Shown: positions 20,399 to 29,436 of the stretch, piece after piece
How positions within the stretch are numbered: position 1 is the first letter of the stretch
How the letters are laid out: each line of letters opens with the position of its first letter
From: a virus
IMG/VR virus record: IMGVR_UViG_3300025120_000331
Location: 1 to 30,037 of that record
Direction: 5' to 3' (one strand)
Length of the DNA: 30,037 bases
The notes under the pieces: generated by a model
Databases searched by the model: none
Told to the model about the DNA's origin: nothing
Seen by the model: only the letters and a program-made list of their open reading frames with translations
Made by a program: the position numbers and the translations under genes

Positions 20399-21483
20399 AT
20401 TTAGCACGATCACCGTTTATTGTAGAAATTTCCGAAAGTGGGCAAACAGGTTCTAAAATAGAATTGTTTTTATGGACTACAGGAAGCCAACCAGCATCAC
20501 CACAATACACACTTGAAAAACTTATACCAGCATCTAACAACGTAAAGACGTTCTACAATGTTTCACCGTACGTTCGTGAGTATTTTACAATGGGTGGCTA
20601 TAACTACGACACGGCAAACTTTTTTGACACGGCAACGAGTACAAGCTATCTTGTAAACTATGCAATAAAAAGATACAAAAATGTAAGTGGCACTTATACA
20701 CTTTTAGGAACAGACACAGGTCAATTTGTAAATGGCTATAGTGAATATATGGAAGGGCAAAACACGGTCAAGCAAGATGTTCTATTAGACGAAGGCACAT
20801 ACTTATATCACTACGATAGTTCGTTTAGTACAACGCAAAGAAACGCACTTGCTGGAAGCTTTGATGCTGATTTAGCAGTAGGCGAAAAAATAAAGTACAC
20901 AAATCTAAGAACAGGAGCAACGCAAATTTATACAATAAGTGCAGCTGGTGTAAAAGTATTCGGAAGAATTTATACAGGCAATCTTGCAGACGGTAACAAG
21001 GTAGAAATGATTAACACAAGTGCAGCCGTAGTTTGGACTGCTACATTCAAACCTGTATGTGAGCCAAAGTATAGTCCTATTGTAGTGGACTTTGTAAACA
21101 AGTACGGTAGTTGGTCACGAATGTTCTTTATGAAAGTAAACAAAAGAACAACGGCAGTAAAAAGCAACGAATACAAATTTAATCCACAATCATTGCCGTA
21201 TAGTGCTACGCAAGGTGGTGGTCAAATAAAGCAGTTTAACAAAACAGGAAACGAAAGCATAAAGCTAAATAGTGGCTTTGTAAACGATGGCTACGCAGAA
21301 TACATACAACAACTAATGTTAAGTGAACACGTAACTGTTTTAGATTTTGACACAAACACGAACGCTTTTCCAAGCAAGGTTAAAACTCAATCACTTGTAA
21401 AGCAAACAGGTTTAAACGATGGCACTATGAATTATACACTTGACTTTGATTTTGCTTTTGATCTTATAAACAACGTAACGTAA
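20395..21483 (+). CDS. Tail structural protein
   Basis: This 362-residue protein is rich in Thr, Ser, Asn, Tyr and Gly and probably mainly beta. It starts MNLARSPFIVEISESGQTGS and has PASNNVKTFYNVSPYVREYF and DFVNKYGSWSRMFFMKVNKR. It is of a type seen in tail regions of Bacteroidota phages. It lies between the gp10-like protein and an 800-residue tail protein, upstream of the tape measure. A distal tail or baseplate part is likely; a tail-tube role is less likely. The precise family is not recognised. Confidence 0.65.
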   Translation: MNLARSPFIVEISESGQTGSKIELFLWTTGSQPASPQYTLEKLIPASNNVKTFYNVSPYVREYFTMGGYNYDTANFFDTATSTSYLVNYAIKRYKNVSGTYTLLGTDTGQFVNGYSEYMEGQNTVKQDVLLDEGTYLYHYDSSFSTTQRNALAGSFDADLAVGEKIKYTNLRTGATQIYTISAAGVKVFGRIYTGNLADGNKVEMINTSAAVVWTATFKPVCEPKYSPIVVDFVNKYGSWSRMFFMKVNKRTTAVKSNEYKFNPQSLPYSATQGGGQIKQFNKTGNESIKLNSGFVNDGYAEYIQQLMLSEHVTVLDFDTNTNAFPSKVKTQSLVKQTGLNDGTMNYTLDFDFAFDLINNVT

Positions 21484-23885
21484 TGAGAGGTGTATCGGTT
21501 TACATAGAGGGTGTTAAATTAGATTTGTTTCAAGACGAACAAATTAACGTAACATCTATACAACAAAATGTGCAAGATATAAGCAAAGTTTTTACCGACT
21601 TTAGTCAGTCTTTTTCTTGTCCAGCTACTCCGAACAACAACCAAGTATTTGAACACTTTTACCAAAACGATGTAAACGCAACGATTGATTTTAACGTAAG
21701 GCGTGAAGCTTTAATAGAAATAGATTTAACTACATTTAGAAGGGGTAAAATAAGCCTTGAAAAAACGGAAGTAAAAAACAACGAACCATATAGCTACCAA
21801 ATTACTTTTTATGGTGATGTAGCAAGTTTAAAAGATACGTTTGGCGAATCTAAACTTGTAGATATTACTGCATTAAGTAGTACTGATATGAGTTACACAT
21901 TTGCACAAGTAAGCGCACGAATTACAGATGATGCAACCGAGTACCCTATAAGATTTCCTTTAATAGTTGGCAGAAATTTAACGTATGGCGATGGTGCAAG
22001 TACCGATATTAGCCACGGCGCAAGTGGTTCTATACTTTACAATGAGTTGTTTCCAGCAATAGCAGTTTATCAAATATTTAACGCAATACAATCACAATAC
22101 AATATTACATTTAATGGTTTGTTTTTATCAAATGAAAGATTTAGAAGGGCATTTTTATATTGTCAAAATGCTGAAACGTTTACTTTCAATACTAAGCCTT
22201 TGCTTGTCGATATTGCATCGGCAACTGCATTTGCATTTAATAATAATACCTCGTTACTTGCATCTGATTATTTTAGTTTAGCAAACGATACTTTAACACT
22301 ATCTCAATACGTACCTTCAGTAACTTTCCCAACGGTCACTTCAGCTGGTGGCACCTATGTTAATGCTAAGCACATAATAAATTTATCACTAACAAATGCA
22401 ACGGCTGGTGTAGATGCATTTATTGACGTTTACGAAAACGGCAGCTTAATAAATTCGTATGATGTTAGTTCAAGTAGTGCTTTACAAATTCAGCGTAGTA
22501 ATGATAATTTAAATACTTCAAGAGAATTTAAGTTTTTTATACGTTCTACGGCACCAATGACAGGCATTATGCTTATACAATACAAACAAAGTGCAACGTA
22601 TTTTTATAGTGGTGGTTCGGATTTAGTTAGCAATCAATTTACAGCAACGGCATCTGTGGCAACTACGGCAACTTTAAGCGTATTAAACTACTTGCCAGAT
22701 ATGAAAGTAGTAGACTTCTTTAAAGGGATTCTACAGATGTTTAATTTAACTTGTTACGGCACTTCTAAAGACGTTTATCAAATAGAACCCTTAGATGACT
22801 GGTATCAAAAAGGTGCTATTGTAGATATCACAGAATTTACCGATATAAAAAGTATTAATCTTGACCGTGTTAAGCTATTTAAAAACATTAGCTTTAAATA
22901 TCAAGAAAGTGAATCAGCAACCAACGAAGCGTTTAGAGATATTACAGGTGGACGCGACTATGGAAACACAAGCGAGTTATTTGATTACGATGGGGGCGAA
23001 TATAAAATAGATTTGCCGTTTGAAAATATGATGATGCACAAATTTACCGATACTGATTTGCAAGTAGGTAAAAGATTGAATACGGATATTGAAACATATA
23101 TACCAAAGCCAATGATTATGTACGCTTATGACACTACCAGCGCACAATGGAATTTTAACGATGGCAGTTCAATTACTGCAATGAATACATATATACCTTT
23201 CGGACAAGATCTACGGTTAGGCACTACAGACTTTACACTAAACTTTAACGCCGATATAAGCACGTTTCTTTTAGAGCCTGTACAACAAACTTTATTTGCA
23301 GTTTATTATGCTCAGTATTTAAGCAACTTATACAACCTTAAAAACAGAAGAACCAACGTAAAAACGAATCTACCTATAAGCCTACTTACAGGACTTGAAC
23401 TAAACGACCGTGTGATAATTCGTGACAAGCGTTATATGATCGAATCAATGAAAAGCAACTTAAACACAGGTGATGTTGATTTAGTTTTGATTAACGACTT
23501 CAGAGAATTAATTGCAGATGGTGGCATAGTGCCAGAAGTAATAATTCCAGATAATAGCGCGCAATGTTTAAACATAGATATACTATTTCCAAACGATGCA
23601 GTAAGTGCTACGGTAACAACAACGACAAGTGGTGTAACAATAACACCAAGCACTTTTACAAGCGAAGGTAGAACGCGAGTTTGTTTACCTGTAAATACGG
23701 CTACTGATGTATTCGTAACAGAAGACGGAACAGATGACATTACAGATGAAAACTCAGGTAGTATCGCAACTAAACAATTAAGAACTGAGGGTGCAAATGA
23801 CACCGTAATTATCTTAGTAGTTACATATACATTTAGCAACGGCACAACGGCAGCAAATCAAATATTTATACAACAAGAAGGATAA
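21483..23885 (+). CDS. Large tail / baseplate protein
   Basis: This 800-residue protein opens with MRGVSVYIEGVKLDLFQDEQ and KVFTDFSQSFSCPATPNNNQ, then a long mostly-beta middle. A helical patch FFKGILQMFNLTCYGTSKDV at about 420 is followed by an ordered VLLEPV-type region, and the C-terminal ~120 residues form a Thr-rich Ig-like module (TVTTTTSGVTITPSTF). The opening and the FKGILQMFNL stretch recall tail-tip/hub-like proteins of Bacteroidota phages. It overlaps the previous gene by one base. Roles such as baseplate hub or tip are plausible. No lysin motif is seen. Confidence 0.65.
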   Translation: MRGVSVYIEGVKLDLFQDEQINVTSIQQNVQDISKVFTDFSQSFSCPATPNNNQVFEHFYQNDVNATIDFNVRREALIEIDLTTFRRGKISLEKTEVKNNEPYSYQITFYGDVASLKDTFGESKLVDITALSSTDMSYTFAQVSARITDDATEYPIRFPLIVGRNLTYGDGASTDISHGASGSILYNELFPAIAVYQIFNAIQSQYNITFNGLFLSNERFRRAFLYCQNAETFTFNTKPLLVDIASATAFAFNNNTSLLASDYFSLANDTLTLSQYVPSVTFPTVTSAGGTYVNAKHIINLSLTNATAGVDAFIDVYENGSLINSYDVSSSSALQIQRSNDNLNTSREFKFFIRSTAPMTGIMLIQYKQSATYFYSGGSDLVSNQFTATASVATTATLSVLNYLPDMKVVDFFKGILQMFNLTCYGTSKDVYQIEPLDDWYQKGAIVDITEFTDIKSINLDRVKLFKNISFKYQESESATNEAFRDITGGRDYGNTSELFDYDGGEYKIDLPFENMMMHKFTDTDLQVGKRLNTDIETYIPKPMIMYAYDTTSAQWNFNDGSSITAMNTYIPFGQDLRLGTTDFTLNFNADISTFLLEPVQQTLFAVYYAQYLSNLYNLKNRRTNVKTNLPISLLTGLELNDRVIIRDKRYMIESMKSNLNTGDVDLVLINDFRELIADGGIVPEVIIPDNSAQCLNIDILFPNDAVSATVTTTTSGVTITPSTFTSEGRTRVCLPVNTATDVFVTEDGTDDITDENSGSIATKQLRTEGANDTVIILVVTYTFSNGTTAANQIFIQQEG

Positions 23886-24052
23886 TGTTAAAACACATAA
23901 TAGATTTACTACAAATAGACGAATTTTACGAAGGCAGTCACGATGTACAAATAGCAAAGGGATTGTATCATTATGAAACAGGAATAAAGGCGATATACAA
24001 GCAAAAGAAAAGAAAGCAACTTTTAAAAAACAAGAATAAAAAAGATTCATAA
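23885..24052 (+). CDS. Small basic protein before the tape measure
   Basis: This 55-residue frame overlaps both neighbours by one base (TAATG). The first half, LKHIIDLLQIDEFYEGSHDV then AKGLYHYETGIKAIYKQ, is ordered; the end is a Lys/Arg-rich tail. Perfect packing between two tail genes supports a real gene. The position would suit an assembly helper or tape-measure partner. No family is recognised. Confidence 0.6.
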   Translation: MLKHIIDLLQIDEFYEGSHDVQIAKGLYHYETGIKAIYKQKKRKQLLKNKNKKDS

Positions 24053-26403
24053 TGGCTACAAAAAGAACAGTTCAAATTGACATTGAAAACAATGCAAACA
24101 AGACCACAAAGGATATTAATAATTTAAACAAAAGTTTAAATAATAGTAAGAAAGCCTATGATGCTGTTTTAAAAAGTGGAGATAGCTATGAAAAGCAATT
24201 AAAAGATATTGACAAAATTGTCAAAACAGTGCCTCTGAATGTGAGGGATATGAATAAGCAAATACAAGCTTATCAATCTATTGCGTTAAGTGCCGGTAGA
24301 GAAACCCCTATAGGTCGTGAAGCTTTAGAAAAAGCGTCTCAGTTAAGAGATAAATACGTTGATATTCAAAACGAAACTAAACGGCTTGCTGATGACCATA
24401 GAAACTTAAATGGTGTAATGGAGTTAGCTTCTATTGGGGTTGCTGGTTATGGAGCAGTGCAAGGAGCAATGGCTTTGACAGGTGTTGAATCTGAAGCACT
24501 TCAGAAATCAATGCAAAAATTAATGGCTGCTCAAACACTATTAAACTCTGTTAATACAATAGCAAAATCACTTGAGAAAGAAAGTGCTTCAATGCTATTA
24601 TTAAAGGACCTAAGACTAAAAGCCTTAACAGTGTCTCAGACTATATACACAGCCGTAACAGGCAAGTCTACTCAGGCAACTAAATTGTTCAAAATAGCCT
24701 TAGCTAGTACAGGAATAGGTCTTGTCGTTGTAGCAATAGGATTGCTTATAGCTAACTTTGATAAGTTACTAGGTATATTCACACCTGTTATTCAGAAGTT
24801 TAAAGACTTAGGGGATGCAATAGGATTGAGTGACTTTGCAGGAGAGGAAAGGTTTGAGGCTGAACAAAAAAGACATAAGCAAAGCATGGCTAATGCCACT
24901 AATGAGATAGCCAAAATAGATGCTGTTATAAGCAAAGAAAAGGAACGTCAGGGACAAATTGAGTCAGTCTTTGCATTAGAGCTAAAGAGAGCAAAAGGCA
25001 ACGCAAATGAGATAGCCAGAATTGAGGGTGAACTTAATCAATCCAGGCTAGACAGTTTGGATGAGACAGAAAAGCAAACTAGAGATAAGATTAAGGCACG
25101 TATAAAGCAGGAAGAATCAGGCTTAGCAGTGTTTCAAAGTATTGTAGATAGGCAACGTGAGATAGGAAGAACTGACCATGCAAAAGAATTAAGCGAAATA
25201 TCAAAAAGGTCTCAGGTCATTAAGAAGCTCAAGAAAGGACTTGCATCGGGTGAATTGGCTGAGTTAGTTAATCTTAATGTAGAGAGAGGCAATATTGAAG
25301 TTGATTATCAACAGGGTGTTATTGAGCGTCAAAAAGAAGCTAACGACAAATATAAAAAAGGACTTCAGGACAGGGCTAATGCTGAAAAAAGAATAAGAGA
25401 CTTAGAAAATCAGCTTTTAGAGGATGGCATTAATAAGGAAATTCAAATTAATGAAGATAAATTCAAAAGATTAAGAGAAAACACAAATAAAAATGTCAAT
25501 CTTAATGCAGCTGAAAAAAAGAAGCTTGTTGAATTATTAACAGAACAAGAGGAGAAAGCTGTTCAAAAAATTAAAGACAAATACGACAAAATTGACAGTG
25601 ACAGAGAAAAGAAACGTCTTGCAAATATTGAAAAGCAAAACAATGACTTTTTAGATACCATTGAAGCAATACAAGAGCAGAATTATCAAAACACATTATC
25701 AGACCAAGAGAGAGAATTATTAGCAGTCCAGGACAAATATTTTGCACTTGAAGAGGCAGCTCAAGGAAATGCAGATGCTTTAAATGCAATAGAGATAGCG
25801 CGACTTAATGAGGAAAATGATATATATAATAAATTTCAAAAACCACTAGATGATAAAAAGATTGCAGATGAAAAGGCAGTTGCAGATGCAAAAAATACAA
25901 TACGAGACAAACAAATTGCAAACGTAGAGGCTGGCATTTCTTTATTAAAAGATGTTGCAGGAAAAAATAATAAACTTCAAGCTTTGGCAATAGCAGCGGA
26001 AAATGCAGTTGGTATTGCTAAAATAATTATAAGCACACAAGCAGCAAATGCAGCAGCTAAATTAAAATACGCGGCCATTCCAGGTGGTTTAGCTTTGGCA
26101 GCAGCAGAAATAACAGCAAACAAAGTAAGTGCTGGAATTGGTATTGCAGCATCAGTGGCAGCAGCAGCAAAAGGAATCGCATCCTTAAAAGCAAGTGCAA
26201 GTTTAGATAGTGGTGGCAATTTAGGTGGTGATGGAGCGGGGGGTGGCGCAGCAGTTGCACCATCTTTCAACGTAGTAGGTGATTCAGGAATCAATCAAAT
26301 CGCTTCACTACAACAGCAGCCCGTTCAGGCTTTTGTAGTAAGTGGCGAAGTAACTACAAGTCAAGCTTTAGACAGAAACAGAGTTGAAAATGCAACATTA
26401 TAA
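24052..26403 (+). CDS. Tape measure protein
   Basis: This 783-residue protein is helical for almost its full length: coiled coils at about 10-120 and 265-600, a central hydrophobic helix (LASTGIGLVVVAIGLLIANF, about 215-240), and an Ala-rich C-terminal part (NAVGIAKIIISTQAANAAAK) ending in a Gly-rich hinge (SLDSGGNLGGDGAGGGAAV). This is the classical tape measure, setting tail length and entering the cell envelope with the DNA. By length the tail would be about 110-120 nm, using 1.5 angstrom per residue. Codon and word use from the start to about 25.8 kb differ from the flanks (few CGA codons, more CAG and AGG), pointing to an exchanged segment. Confidence 0.88.
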   Translation: MATKRTVQIDIENNANKTTKDINNLNKSLNNSKKAYDAVLKSGDSYEKQLKDIDKIVKTVPLNVRDMNKQIQAYQSIALSAGRETPIGREALEKASQLRDKYVDIQNETKRLADDHRNLNGVMELASIGVAGYGAVQGAMALTGVESEALQKSMQKLMAAQTLLNSVNTIAKSLEKESASMLLLKDLRLKALTVSQTIYTAVTGKSTQATKLFKIALASTGIGLVVVAIGLLIANFDKLLGIFTPVIQKFKDLGDAIGLSDFAGEERFEAEQKRHKQSMANATNEIAKIDAVISKEKERQGQIESVFALELKRAKGNANEIARIEGELNQSRLDSLDETEKQTRDKIKARIKQEESGLAVFQSIVDRQREIGRTDHAKELSEISKRSQVIKKLKKGLASGELAELVNLNVERGNIEVDYQQGVIERQKEANDKYKKGLQDRANAEKRIRDLENQLLEDGINKEIQINEDKFKRLRENTNKNVNLNAAEKKKLVELLTEQEEKAVQKIKDKYDKIDSDREKKRLANIEKQNNDFLDTIEAIQEQNYQNTLSDQERELLAVQDKYFALEEAAQGNADALNAIEIARLNEENDIYNKFQKPLDDKKIADEKAVADAKNTIRDKQIANVEAGISLLKDVAGKNNKLQALAIAAENAVGIAKIIISTQAANAAAKLKYAAIPGGLALAAAEITANKVSAGIGIAASVAAAAKGIASLKASASLDSGGNLGGDGAGGGAAVAPSFNVVGDSGINQIASLQQQPVQAFVVSGEVTTSQALDRNRVENATL

Positions 26404-26420
26404 ACGAATAAAAGTTATTA
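26404..26420 (+). promoter_or_regulatory. Late-block motif, copy C
   Basis: ACGAA (26404-26408), TAAAA and GTTATTA (26414-26420) end 4 bases before ATG 26425 of the protease gene, in the gap behind the tape measure. Confidence 0.4.
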
Positions 26421-26424
26421 TAAT

Positions 26425-27558
26425 ATGAGAATAGTTGAATTAATTATTGATGAATCAGATGAGCAAAGTGGAATTGAGGCGGTGTCGCTTGTACATTCAC
26501 CAGCAATAGAAGAAAACTTTATTGCATTGAATAAGCAAGAGGTACTACTCAAAGAAGTAGACAAAGAAAAGCGTATTCTTATGGGTGCTGCTTTAGTGCC
26601 TAATAAACAAATCTATCGCAAGAACGATAAAACAAACGATGAGTATTATATCTACTTTAGTGCTGACACGGTGCGCAAAGCCTCAGAACTATTTTTTAAG
26701 CGTTCTAACCATCAAAACGCAACCTACGAGCATAAACAAAACATTAACGGAACTACAATTGTCGAGAGTTGGATCGTTGAATCCACGAAAAAAGATAAAA
26801 GCGCACACTACGGTTTAAACGTGCCAGAAGGTACTTGGATGATCAGTATGAAGATTGATGACGAGCAACTATACAAAGAGGCGAAAGAGGGTACTATAAA
26901 AGGCTTTAGTATAGAGGGTTATTTTGCAGATAAATACGATATGACTAAAGAAGAAACCTTTGAAGACTTTGAAAAAGAAATTGTAATAGACGAATTAAAA
27001 GAATTACTACAAAAACAAGAATTAGAATCATATAGCGATTATCCACAGAGCGTAAGAAATAATGCAAAGCGTGGTATAAAATTAAATGAAGCTGTAAACA
27101 ATAAATGTGCTACTCAGGTTGGAAAAGTTCGTGCACAGCAGTTAGCTAATGGCGAACCTGTAAGCGAAAAAACTATTAAGCGTATGTTTTCGTATTTAAG
27201 TAGGGCAGAAACTTACTACGATGCAGGTGACAAAGAATCGTGCGGTTATATTTCTTATTTGCTATGGGGTGGCAAATCGGCAAAGACTTGGGCTGAATCT
27301 AAAATTAAACAAATAGAGCGTGAAGACTTAGCAAGTATGTTAGTAGATGAAGACTTTGCAATTATAGATGACCGTTTAGCTTATTCATCTAAAGACAAGG
27401 CAGAAGAAGCTGCAAAAGATTTAGGTGTTGAGGGTGTACACGAACACGAATACGAAGGCAAGACTTGGTATATGGTAGGCGAAACGCATAACGTTGATAT
27501 GTATGATGATTGCCCAGAAGGCTATGAAAAGGTAAATGGCAAATGTGTTAAGAAATGA
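26425..27558 (+). CDS. XkdF-like prohead protease, multi-domain
   Basis: This 377-residue protein begins with a well-kept XkdF-type putative serine protease domain (residues ~1-175): SGIEAVSLVHSPAIEENF, KRILMGAALVPNKQIYRK, HYGLNVPEGTWMISMKI, GTIKGFSIEGYFADKYD. A helical region follows (about 205-295: KCATQVGKVRAQQLANGEPV, KRMFSYLSRAETYYDAGD, YLLWGGKSAKTWAESKIKQ), a module seen in protease and portal polyproteins of this group. The end has two small segments (AEEAAKDLGVEGVHEHEYEG and CPEGYEKVNGKCVKK). Cleavage of scaffold or capsid is the likely job; the gene order protease-scaffold-capsid supports this. The catalytic triad is not obvious by eye. Confidence 0.8.
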   Translation: MRIVELIIDESDEQSGIEAVSLVHSPAIEENFIALNKQEVLLKEVDKEKRILMGAALVPNKQIYRKNDKTNDEYYIYFSADTVRKASELFFKRSNHQNATYEHKQNINGTTIVESWIVESTKKDKSAHYGLNVPEGTWMISMKIDDEQLYKEAKEGTIKGFSIEGYFADKYDMTKEETFEDFEKEIVIDELKELLQKQELESYSDYPQSVRNNAKRGIKLNEAVNNKCATQVGKVRAQQLANGEPVSEKTIKRMFSYLSRAETYYDAGDKESCGYISYLLWGGKSAKTWAESKIKQIEREDLASMLVDEDFAIIDDRLAYSSKDKAEEAAKDLGVEGVHEHEYEGKTWYMVGETHNVDMYDDCPEGYEKVNGKCVKK

Positions 27559-27695
27559 AAAAAAAACGAACGAAAGAAACACAAGGTAAATCAAGCCCAA
27601 AAGGCGGCAAAAGAGGTTGCTTATGTAAAGACAATACATACTCTTCAAAGTGTTGTGATGGCACACTTAGAGCACAGGGGATAGGCAAGGTTTAA
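27555..27695 (+). CDS. Small Cys-rich conserved-type protein
   Basis: This 46-residue frame overlaps the protease stop by ATGA. After a basic start (MKKKRTKETQGKSSPKGG) comes GCLCKDNTYSSKCCDGTLRA and an end GIGKV. CxC and CC make a plausible zinc or disulphide site. Proteins with CLCKD.TYS.KCCDG are familiar from Bacteroidota phage and prophage structural regions, though I know of no role. The 62-base gap after it holds motif copy D. Confidence 0.65.
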   Translation: MKKKRTKETQGKSSPKGGKRGCLCKDNTYSSKCCDGTLRAQGIGKV

Positions 27696-27721
27696 AACAA
27701 AAATGAAACAAACAATTTAAT

Positions 27722-27736
27722 AAAAAGTTATTATAA
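27722..27736 (+). promoter_or_regulatory. Late-block motif, copy D
   Basis: AAAAAGTTATTATAA matches the core of copies A-C (GTTATTA at 27727-27733), without ACGAA and 24 bases further from the ATG at 27758. It may be the start signal of scaffold and capsid genes. Confidence 0.35.
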
Positions 27737-27757
27737 AAAGACTAATAAATAAAAAAG

Positions 27758-28411
27758 ATGAAAGATAATTCAATATTAAACAAGGTAAGAGAACTTCTTG
27801 GAATGGAAGTTAAATTAGGCACACGAAAATTAGATGATGGTGTAACAACTATTGAAGCAGAAGAATTTGAAGCTGGTTTTCAAGTTGTAATTGTAACAGA
27901 AGACGAACAAAAAATTCCATTACCTGTAGGCGAATACAAATTAGAAGATGGCTTGATGCTTGTTGTAGCTGAAGAAGGTTTAATTGCTGAAATCAAAGAA
28001 GCTCAAGAAGAAGTTGTAGAAGAGGTTGTTGAAGAAGAAGTGGTTGAAGAAGAAGTTGAAGCATCTGTAGAAGAAGCTAAACCAATTAAGAAAACAGTTG
28101 AATCAATCGTGAAAGAAACTTTCTTTTCTGAAATAGAAACTTTGAAAAAAGAAAACGAAGAATTGAAATCTAAATTAGAAAAATTCTCTAAAGTAGAAAA
28201 CAACGAAAACACGAATGAAGAAGTAGTTGTAGAAACTAAAGAAGAAGTTGTTGAACTATCTGAAGAAAAAGAAGTAGAAGCAGCAGCTAAACCAATAGTA
28301 CACAATCCAGAAAACAAAGAAGCGAAAATAGGCAAAACAATTTCACCAAATCGCAAACGTACAATTATGGACACCGTATTATCAAAAATAAATAACGCAA
28401 ATAATAATTAA
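27758..28411 (+). CDS. Capsid scaffolding protein
   Basis: This 217-residue acidic protein has a first domain of about 90 residues, probably beta (TTIEAEEFEAGFQVVIVTED, KIPLPVGEYKLEDGLMLVV). A low-complexity Glu/Val stretch and a coiled coil (IETLKKENEELKSKLEKF) follow, then a basic C-terminal patch (SPNRKRTIMDTVLSKI) suited to bind the capsid subunit. Acid-rich coiled coil and basic C-terminal helix just before the capsid gene are hallmarks of scaffolds. It is likely removed by the XkdF-like protease. Confidence 0.75.
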   Translation: MKDNSILNKVRELLGMEVKLGTRKLDDGVTTIEAEEFEAGFQVVIVTEDEQKIPLPVGEYKLEDGLMLVVAEEGLIAEIKEAQEEVVEEVVEEEVVEEEVEASVEEAKPIKKTVESIVKETFFSEIETLKKENEELKSKLEKFSKVENNENTNEEVVVETKEEVVELSEEKEVEAAAKPIVHNPENKEAKIGKTISPNRKRTIMDTVLSKINNANNN

Positions 28412-28429
28412 TAATTAAATAATAGAAAT

Positions 28430-29365
28430 ATGGCTAATACCGTAACAGGAAGCACTTATGCTGGAGATTTCGCTGGACAATTTGTAGCAGCAGCTCTTTT
28501 AAGTGCACCGACAATCGAACAAGGGTTAATTACTGTTCTCCCGAACATTCATTACAAAAGGGTAATGAAGAAAATCAGTACAACAGGAAACGTATTGGTA
28601 AACGCAACTTGCGACTTCGACCACAATATGGATGTCGATGTGGCAGAACGAGTTCTTACTCTCAAGGAGGTACAAAGCAACGTGCAATTGTGTAAAAAAG
28701 ACTACCACCAGGATTGGATTGCTGCTCAAGCTGGATATTCAGCTTACGAAGATTTACCAGCAGACTTCAAATCATTTATGTTAGCACACGTTGCTGGAAT
28801 GGCTGCTGCTTCTATCGAGACATCGATTTGGGAGGGTGCTTCTGGAACAAGTGGACAATTCGATGGTTTAGTTCCATTGGCTTTGGCTGATGCAACTGTT
28901 GTTGATGTAGCGTCTCACGCTGCCGTAACTGCTGCAAACGTAATCGATAAATTAGGATCTATTGTAGATGCAATTCCTTCTACAGTTTATGGTGCTTCTG
29001 ACTTGACTCTTTATGTATCAAGAAATATCGCTAAAGCTTACATCCGTGCTTTGGGTGGATTTGCTACTGGTGGTTTAGGCGCTAATGGTGTTGACGGAAA
29101 AGGAACAACTTTCTTTGCTGGTCAAAACCTATCTTTCGATGGTATTCCTGTAGTTGTTGCTAACGGAATGGCAGATGATACTGCTATGGCTGCTCAAACT
29201 TCAAACTTGTTCTTCGGATGTGGTTTGTTAAGTGACATTAACGCTGAAGCTAAATATATCGATATGGCAGAAATTGACGGTTCGCAAAATTGCCGAATCA
29301 TTCTTCGTATGTCAGCTGGTGTTCAGTATGCAATTGGTTCAGACGTAGTTCTATACCACGCATAA
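28430..29365 (+). CDS. Major capsid protein
   Basis: This 311-residue protein has size, position and composition of an HK97-fold capsid subunit. The start is MANTVTGSTYAGDFAGQF, then PNIHYKRVMKKISTTGNVLV, SIETSIWEGASGTSGQFDG (the family E-loop-like part), TLYVSRNIAKAYIRALGG and the closing RIILRMSAGVQYAIGSDVV. It lies behind protease and scaffold and ahead of a strong terminator. Codon use is shifted (more GCT, GTT and TTC) compared with neighbours, in keeping with very high expression. The gap before it has no Shine-Dalgarno sequence. Confidence 0.85.
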   Translation: MANTVTGSTYAGDFAGQFVAAALLSAPTIEQGLITVLPNIHYKRVMKKISTTGNVLVNATCDFDHNMDVDVAERVLTLKEVQSNVQLCKKDYHQDWIAAQAGYSAYEDLPADFKSFMLAHVAGMAAASIETSIWEGASGTSGQFDGLVPLALADATVVDVASHAAVTAANVIDKLGSIVDAIPSTVYGASDLTLYVSRNIAKAYIRALGGFATGGLGANGVDGKGTTFFAGQNLSFDGIPVVVANGMADDTAMAAQTSNLFFGCGLLSDINAEAKYIDMAEIDGSQNCRIILRMSAGVQYAIGSDVVLYHA

Positions 29366-29385
29366 TAATATAAACTAGAATTAAG

Positions 29386-29416
29386 AAAGGGTGGGTAAAA
29401 TTGCCTACCCTTTTTT
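29386..29416 (+). terminator. Intrinsic terminator after the capsid gene
   Basis: AAAGGGTGGG (29386-29395) and CCTACCCTTT (29404-29413) pair over 10 bp with one G-T, loop TAAAATTG, then T tail. It likely limits read-through, and gives capsid RNA more than the next gene. Confidence 0.88.
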
Positions 29417-29436
29417 ATTCATAAAAATTAAAAAAA

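Noticed and set aside
25977-26294. Long minus-strand frame opposite the tape measure end
   Set aside because: Its Ala/Pro-rich product mirrors GCA repeats of the + strand gene; no start context or family.
27039-27047. Perfect DnaA box TTATCCACA
   Set aside because: It is a single copy inside the protease coding sequence with no AT-rich unwinding region or box cluster, so it is not evidence of an origin.
28008-28080. Short repeats GAAGTTGTAGAAGAG in the scaffold gene
   Set aside because: They encode a Glu/Val low-complexity linker; not a CRISPR array or regulatory repeat, as there are no unique spacers.
28003-28374. Minus-strand frame opposite the scaffold gene
   Set aside because: Its Ser/Thr-rich product is the complement of GAA/GTT repeats; a shadow of the coding strand.
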